From contig CAMXVQ010000003.1 of assembly GCA_947252455.1 (NCBI GenBank), forward strand, positions 1-64,000: DNA of 64,000 bases, given 5' to 3'. The position numbers were made by a program, and so were the translations under genes. The notes beneath the pieces are model-generated. The model did no database searches. It saw nothing but the letters and a program-made list of their open reading frames with translations, and had not been told where the DNA came from. The stretch comes from an uncultured Atopobium sp. Lineage in GTDB: Bacteria; Actinomycetota; Coriobacteriia; Coriobacteriales; Atopobiaceae. Position 1 is the first letter of the stretch. Every line of letters starts with the position of its first letter. This document shows, in pieces, positions 60,880-64,000 of this stretch.

Positions 60880-61884
60880 CTAGCATACAACGCTACGTTC
60901 TATAAACTCTTTACCTTCTGCATAACGTTCAGCATTTTCAAGGGTAACACGCGCAATTTGGCTGAGTGCTTCGTGCGTAAAGTATGCCTGGTGAGATGAC
61001 ATAACAACATTAGGGAATGCACACAGTTGGGTGGTAACAGATTCAAACACTTCGCTGGTACGGTCTTGATAGACGTTTGGACCCTCTTCTTCATAAACGT
61101 CCAAACCTGCTGCGCCAATTTTGCCAGAAATGATACCACGAATTAAAGCTTGTGTATCAACCAAGCCACCACGACCTGTGTTTACAAAGATAACGCCAGG
61201 TTTCATCTTTGCAATTGCCTTGTCGTTAATCATACGGTAGCTTTCATCGTTTAAGAAGGCATGCAGGCTGATAAGGTTAGATTCTGCATAGAGCTCGTCT
61301 AGGGAAACAAATCTATCAACACAGTGCTCTTCGTCTACCAATTTTTGATTAGGATACAAGTCGTAACCCAAAACGGTCATGCCAAAGCCCTTGCAAATAC
61401 GGCACAGAGCAGCACCAATACGGCCACAACCTATGATACCTGCTGTTTTTCCGTGTAAGGTATCGCCAACAAGACCGGTAAGCGAGAAGTTGTTTTCACG
61501 AATACGATTGTAGCCTTTGCAAATGTGGCGGTTGGCTGCCAATGCCAAAGCCATTGCGTGTTCAGCGATTGCCTCGGGCGAATATGCAGGAACACGGGTA
61601 ACTTTCATGCCAATTTCTTGAGCGGTTTTAACGTTTACGGCGTCAAATCCTGCGCATCTCATAAGAACAAGCTCAATACCTAAGCCTTTGAGTACTTCCA
61701 AAGTCATTGCTGATACGTTGGAGTTTACAAATGCACATACGGCGTCATAACCTTTTGCCAATGCTGCAGTTGTTGGAGTGAGTTCTACATCGGTGTAATC
61801 AAGTGTTACATGAGGGAAATCAGGTAACTCTTTGTTAAACGAATCCTTATCGTAGCTCATAGTTCCAAAAACAAGTACTTTCAT
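60880..61884 (-). CDS. ldhA: D-lactate dehydrogenase
   Basis: A 334-residue D-2-hydroxyacid dehydrogenase; reduces pyruvate to D-lactate with NADH. GIIGCGRIGAALCRI is the NAD-binding motif (about 150-160), followed by acidic D in GYDLYPN; catalytic R in NTGRGGLVDT (about 234), E in the YEEEGP segment and H in SSHQAYFT (about 297). This is the LdhA form rather than the VanH or glycerate dehydrogenase form. ATG at 61884 with AAGGAG upstream. Together with pyk it gives a fermentative glycolytic exit. Confidence 0.93.
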   Translation of the reverse strand: MKVLVFGTMSYDKDSFNKELPDFPHVTLDYTDVELTPTTAALAKGYDAVCAFVNSNVSAMTLEVLKGLGIELVLMRCAGFDAVNVKTAQEIGMKVTRVPAYSPEAIAEHAMALALAANRHICKGYNRIRENNFSLTGLVGDTLHGKTAGIIGCGRIGAALCRICKGFGMTVLGYDLYPNQKLVDEEHCVDRFVSLDELYAESNLISLHAFLNDESYRMINDKAIAKMKPGVIFVNTGRGGLVDTQALIRGIISGKIGAAGLDVYEEEGPNVYQDRTSEVFESVTTQLCAFPNVVMSSHQAYFTHEALSQIARVTLENAERYAEGKEFIERSVVC

Positions 61885-62484
61885 GGCAACTCCTTTTACT
61901 AAAGGCTGTATTAAGATTATGTGCACCCGTACTAAGTGTGCACAAAATATTTAGGCAACCTTTAGTTTAACGCACTTTTAACACAGAGGGTATGAGTAAA
62001 ACAGAAGTCCATATCACATTTTTAAATTCCATAATGTTAATTTTGGTTAACGGATAAAAGTGAGTGGTAAACGGTATAAATATGCAGAAATCATAGATAC
62101 GTGTCTAGTAGTGATTTATGGAGTTGTTGTTATGGTATTGTCGCGCACGCCTTTTGTGCTGCTTAGTATTTCATGCTATTTTTTCTATACAAAAGAATGA
62201 CTATTACGAGGTATTTTCATTTAAATTGCGCGCAGTGTATGTATTAAACAATAAAAAAATACAATAAAGTGTATGCAATAAAAAATTACAGACAGCTTTG
62301 ATTACTAGAATTCAAAAGCATAAGACCATTTACCGATAATTTTTGCATCTCAACAAATTTATACAATAACTCTTTTATTTTATGCGTAAGAAGTATGGTA
62401 GGCTTACACTGTGATATGTTATAAGAAACGCGTGTAGCTTCGGCGGCTGCGCTTGCTGCTTTATACGCTCTACAAGGAGAAACT
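61885..62484. promoter_or_regulatory. Divergent upstream region of ldhA and carbamate kinase
   Basis: About 600 bp without a gene. TGTGCAC (61920-61926) and GTGCACA (61938-61944) form an inverted repeat 36-60 bases before the ldhA start. GGTTAACGGATAA (62045-62057) and GGTAAACGG (62066-62074) repeat the motif found upstream of the amino-sugar PTS, with the same 21-bp offset. An AT-rich stretch at 62230-62290 has repeated GTGTATG and AATAAAAAA elements, possibly an ArgR-like site, not verified. Confidence 0.55.
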
Positions 62485-63423
62485 ATGGATACACAACAAA
62501 CCATCGTTGTTGCTTTAGGAGGAAATGCTTTAGGCAAAACTCCTCAACAGCAGCTGGCTCTTATTCAAAATACAGCAAAATCGCTTGTTGATATGATCGA
62601 GGAGGGTTATCGCGTAGTTATAACACATGGCAATGGTCCCCAGGTTGGGGCTATTAAAGTTTCTACCGATTATGCTTCTCAACATGGTGTTGGACCAGAA
62701 ATTCCGTTTGCAGAGTGTGGCGCTATGTCGCAAGGCTACATTGGATATCATCTTCAGCAGGCAATGACCAACGAACTTGCTCGCAGGGATATACACAAAC
62801 CTGTGGTGTCGGTAGTTACGCAAACGCTGGTAGATGCCGCAGATCCTGCGTTTCAACATCCTACTAAGCCGGTAGGTGCTTTTTATAGCGAAGCAGAAGC
62901 AAAAAAACGCATGGAGCACTCGGGCGATATCTATGTTGAGGATTCGGGGCGCGGATGGCGATGGGTAGTTGCTTCACCGCTTCCAACCTATATTGTAGAA
63001 ACCGATACCATTAAGTCGCTGGTTGAAAATGGATGTGTTGTTATTGCTGCAGGTGGTGGTGGAATACCTGTTGTTAAGACTGAATCAGGTTATAAAGGCG
63101 TTGCAGCTGTTATCGATAAAGATAATACCGCAGCTTTACTTGCTCACGATATTAAAGCTGATCGCTTAGTTATTTTAACTGCGGTCGAAAAAGTTGCTAT
63201 TAACTTTAATAAGCCCAATCAGCAAGACTTGGATGCAATAAGTGTTGAACAGGCAAAACAGTATAGTGATGAAGGTCAGTTTGCACCAGGATCTATGCTT
63301 CCTAAAATTTCTGCGTGCGTAAACTTTGTACAACAAACGCCTACAGGTGAGGCGCTCATTACCTCGCTTGAATGTGCAAAACAAGGGCTTTTAGGTAAGA
63401 CAGGAACGCGTATTGTAGCTTAA
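62485..63423 (+). CDS. arcC: Carbamate kinase
   Basis: A 312-residue enzyme of the amino acid kinase family that makes ATP from carbamoyl phosphate, usually the last step of arginine deiminase or related fermentation. It begins with VVALGGNALGKTPQQ; GNGPQVGAI, AMSQGYIGYHLQ and VIAAGGGGIPVV are family motifs. AAGGAG precedes the ATG. The other arginine deiminase genes are not adjacent here, so either they lie elsewhere or this works alone in another pathway. Confidence 0.95.
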   Translation: MDTQQTIVVALGGNALGKTPQQQLALIQNTAKSLVDMIEEGYRVVITHGNGPQVGAIKVSTDYASQHGVGPEIPFAECGAMSQGYIGYHLQQAMTNELARRDIHKPVVSVVTQTLVDAADPAFQHPTKPVGAFYSEAEAKKRMEHSGDIYVEDSGRGWRWVVASPLPTYIVETDTIKSLVENGCVVIAAGGGGIPVVKTESGYKGVAAVIDKDNTAALLAHDIKADRLVILTAVEKVAINFNKPNQQDLDAISVEQAKQYSDEGQFAPGSMLPKISACVNFVQQTPTGEALITSLECAKQGLLGKTGTRIVA

Positions 63424-63466
63424 GCGAGCACTTTGGGTACCTTATCGGGCAATTTAGTAATCATTT

Positions 63467-63498
63467 GACGTATGTGTGTTGGCACATACGTCTTTTTA
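63467..63498 (+). terminator. Terminator of carbamate kinase
   Basis: GACGTATGTG (63467-63476) and CACATACGTC (63483-63492), perfect 10-bp stem with a 6-base loop, followed by T residues. Confidence 0.95.
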
Positions 63499-63585
63499 TA
63501 TTTTCTTCTTGTGAATCTGGTGGGAACTTTCCAACTTTTTAGTCATAATATAAGAGGTCTTTTGAGGTAGGTACTTGGAGGATGT

Positions 63586-64000
63586 ATGAACATCACAAGA
63601 AAGTCTTTTTTGTCACTTGCGTCGCTTGCAATGTTGTTTGCAGCAGGTTGCACCGCTCACACCGATGAACAACCTCAAGATACATCTGCCGCAACTTCGC
63701 CAGAGCCTGCGGTAAACTTGAATGAATTTAAGGAGTTAGAGCTTAGGCGTGACGGATGGAAATTTGATAAAGTTCACAACTGTTTTTATCAGCTTGCCGT
63801 TCCGTATTGTTTGCATCCTGCATCAAAAACGTATGGTTCTCTTTCAATTTATGTTCCTGGTACTTATTTTCTTGCAAAGAAAAAAGGCGATTTGTGGCAA
63901 TGTACCACGCGTGAAGACGCGCAGCTAGGTGATTATACGCCTCAAACCGCTCCTATTGTTATGCCACTTAATTCGGCGTTCTTTACGCCTCAAGCATGTT
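63586..64000 (+). CDS. Lipoprotein, possibly a tannase/alpha-beta hydrolase-like enzyme (truncated by window end)
   Basis: The frame opens at an ATG with GGAGG upstream and is still open at the window end (138 codons). A short basic signal, then SLASLAMLFAAGC: the C at about residue 21 is a lipobox. A Thr/Ala/Pro/Gln linker follows, then mature sequence WKFDKVHNCFYQLAVPYCLH, YGSLSIYVPGTY and DLWQCTT. The YGSLSIYVPG block resembles the N-terminal part of subtype B tannase-like lipoproteins of Coriobacteriia; the catalytic residues would be beyond the edge. Membrane-anchored and exported. Confidence 0.7.
   Translation, partial: MNITRKSFLSLASLAMLFAAGCTAHTDEQPQDTSAATSPEPAVNLNEFKELELRRDGWKFDKVHNCFYQLAVPYCLHPASKTYGSLSIYVPGTYFLAKKKGDLWQCTTREDAQLGDYTPQTAPIVMPLNSAFFTPQAC

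Noticed and set aside
62220..62300. ArgR-like boxes upstream of arcC
   Set aside because: AT-rich repeats give weak matches only; not separable from background without a matrix search.

Overview
The window looks like chromosome of a low-GC member of the Coriobacteriia (Actinomycetota), most like the Atopobiaceae (Atopobium/Lancefieldella/Fannyhessea type). The grounds are modest GC, a sufCBDSU iron-sulfur operon, an actinobacterial GlnR-like regulator beside glnA, DnaE as replicative polymerase with an intact PHP site, a T-box ahead of pheST, InlB-type repeats in a surface protein, and fermentative genes (D-lactate dehydrogenase, pyruvate kinase, carbamate kinase). The family is inferred from protein style only. 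No rRNA, tRNA, CRISPR array, insertion sequence or prophage was seen.

Layout. 1-1799 (-): N-terminal 600 residues of a large secreted surface protein that runs off the left edge. 1800-2634: gene-poor stretch with a G9 tract, three 32-bp repeats carrying CRP-like palindromes, and the relic of an ATPase gene. 2635-8168 (-): sufC-sufB-sufD-sufS-sufU. 8573-8968: ArsC/Spx-like protein. 9235-25528 (+): a DNA replication and repair block of addB-like, addA, dnaE, a degenerate NAD-synthetase-like gene, and ruvC-ruvA-ruvB. 25592-27755: a small unknown protein, a cold-shock protein and an MFS exporter. 27842-30661 (-): large TPR membrane protein. 30986-35177: small Cys-rich membrane protein, glnA, glnR-like regulator, HtrA protease. 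35190-41631: copper ATPase with a C-terminal CopZ-like domain, ligA, proline iminopeptidase-like hydrolase and a 38-residue membrane peptide.

41813-53762 is an amino-sugar locus that reads as a complete N-acetylgalactosamine/galactosamine route: a mannose-family PTS (EIIA, YajC-like, EIIB, EIIC, EIID), deacetylase (nagA/agaA), AgaS-type deaminase/isomerase, two tagatose-6-phosphate-kinase-like PfkB proteins, a class II tagatose/fructose-bisphosphate aldolase, and a GntR/UTRA regulator. 53770-57815: Phe T-box, pheS, pheT, terminator. 57848-64000: zinc-phospholipase-like protein, second GntR/UTRA regulator, pyk and D-ldh (-), carbamate kinase, and a truncated lipoprotein resembling tannase-type hydrolases.

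The most unusual items are: (1) a full-length but catalytically eroded glutamine-dependent NAD synthetase homologue with a long acidic C-terminal extension between dnaE and ruvC; (2) an in-frame ribosome-binding site and GTG inside copA that would release a free 68-residue CopZ-like chaperone; (3) short degenerate tandem repeats just downstream of stop codons of at least seven unrelated genes, sometimes copying the last codons; (4) a paired CCGTTNACC motif with the same 21-bp spacing upstream of both the amino-sugar PTS and carbamate kinase; (5) tandem CRP-like boxes beside a decayed gene.
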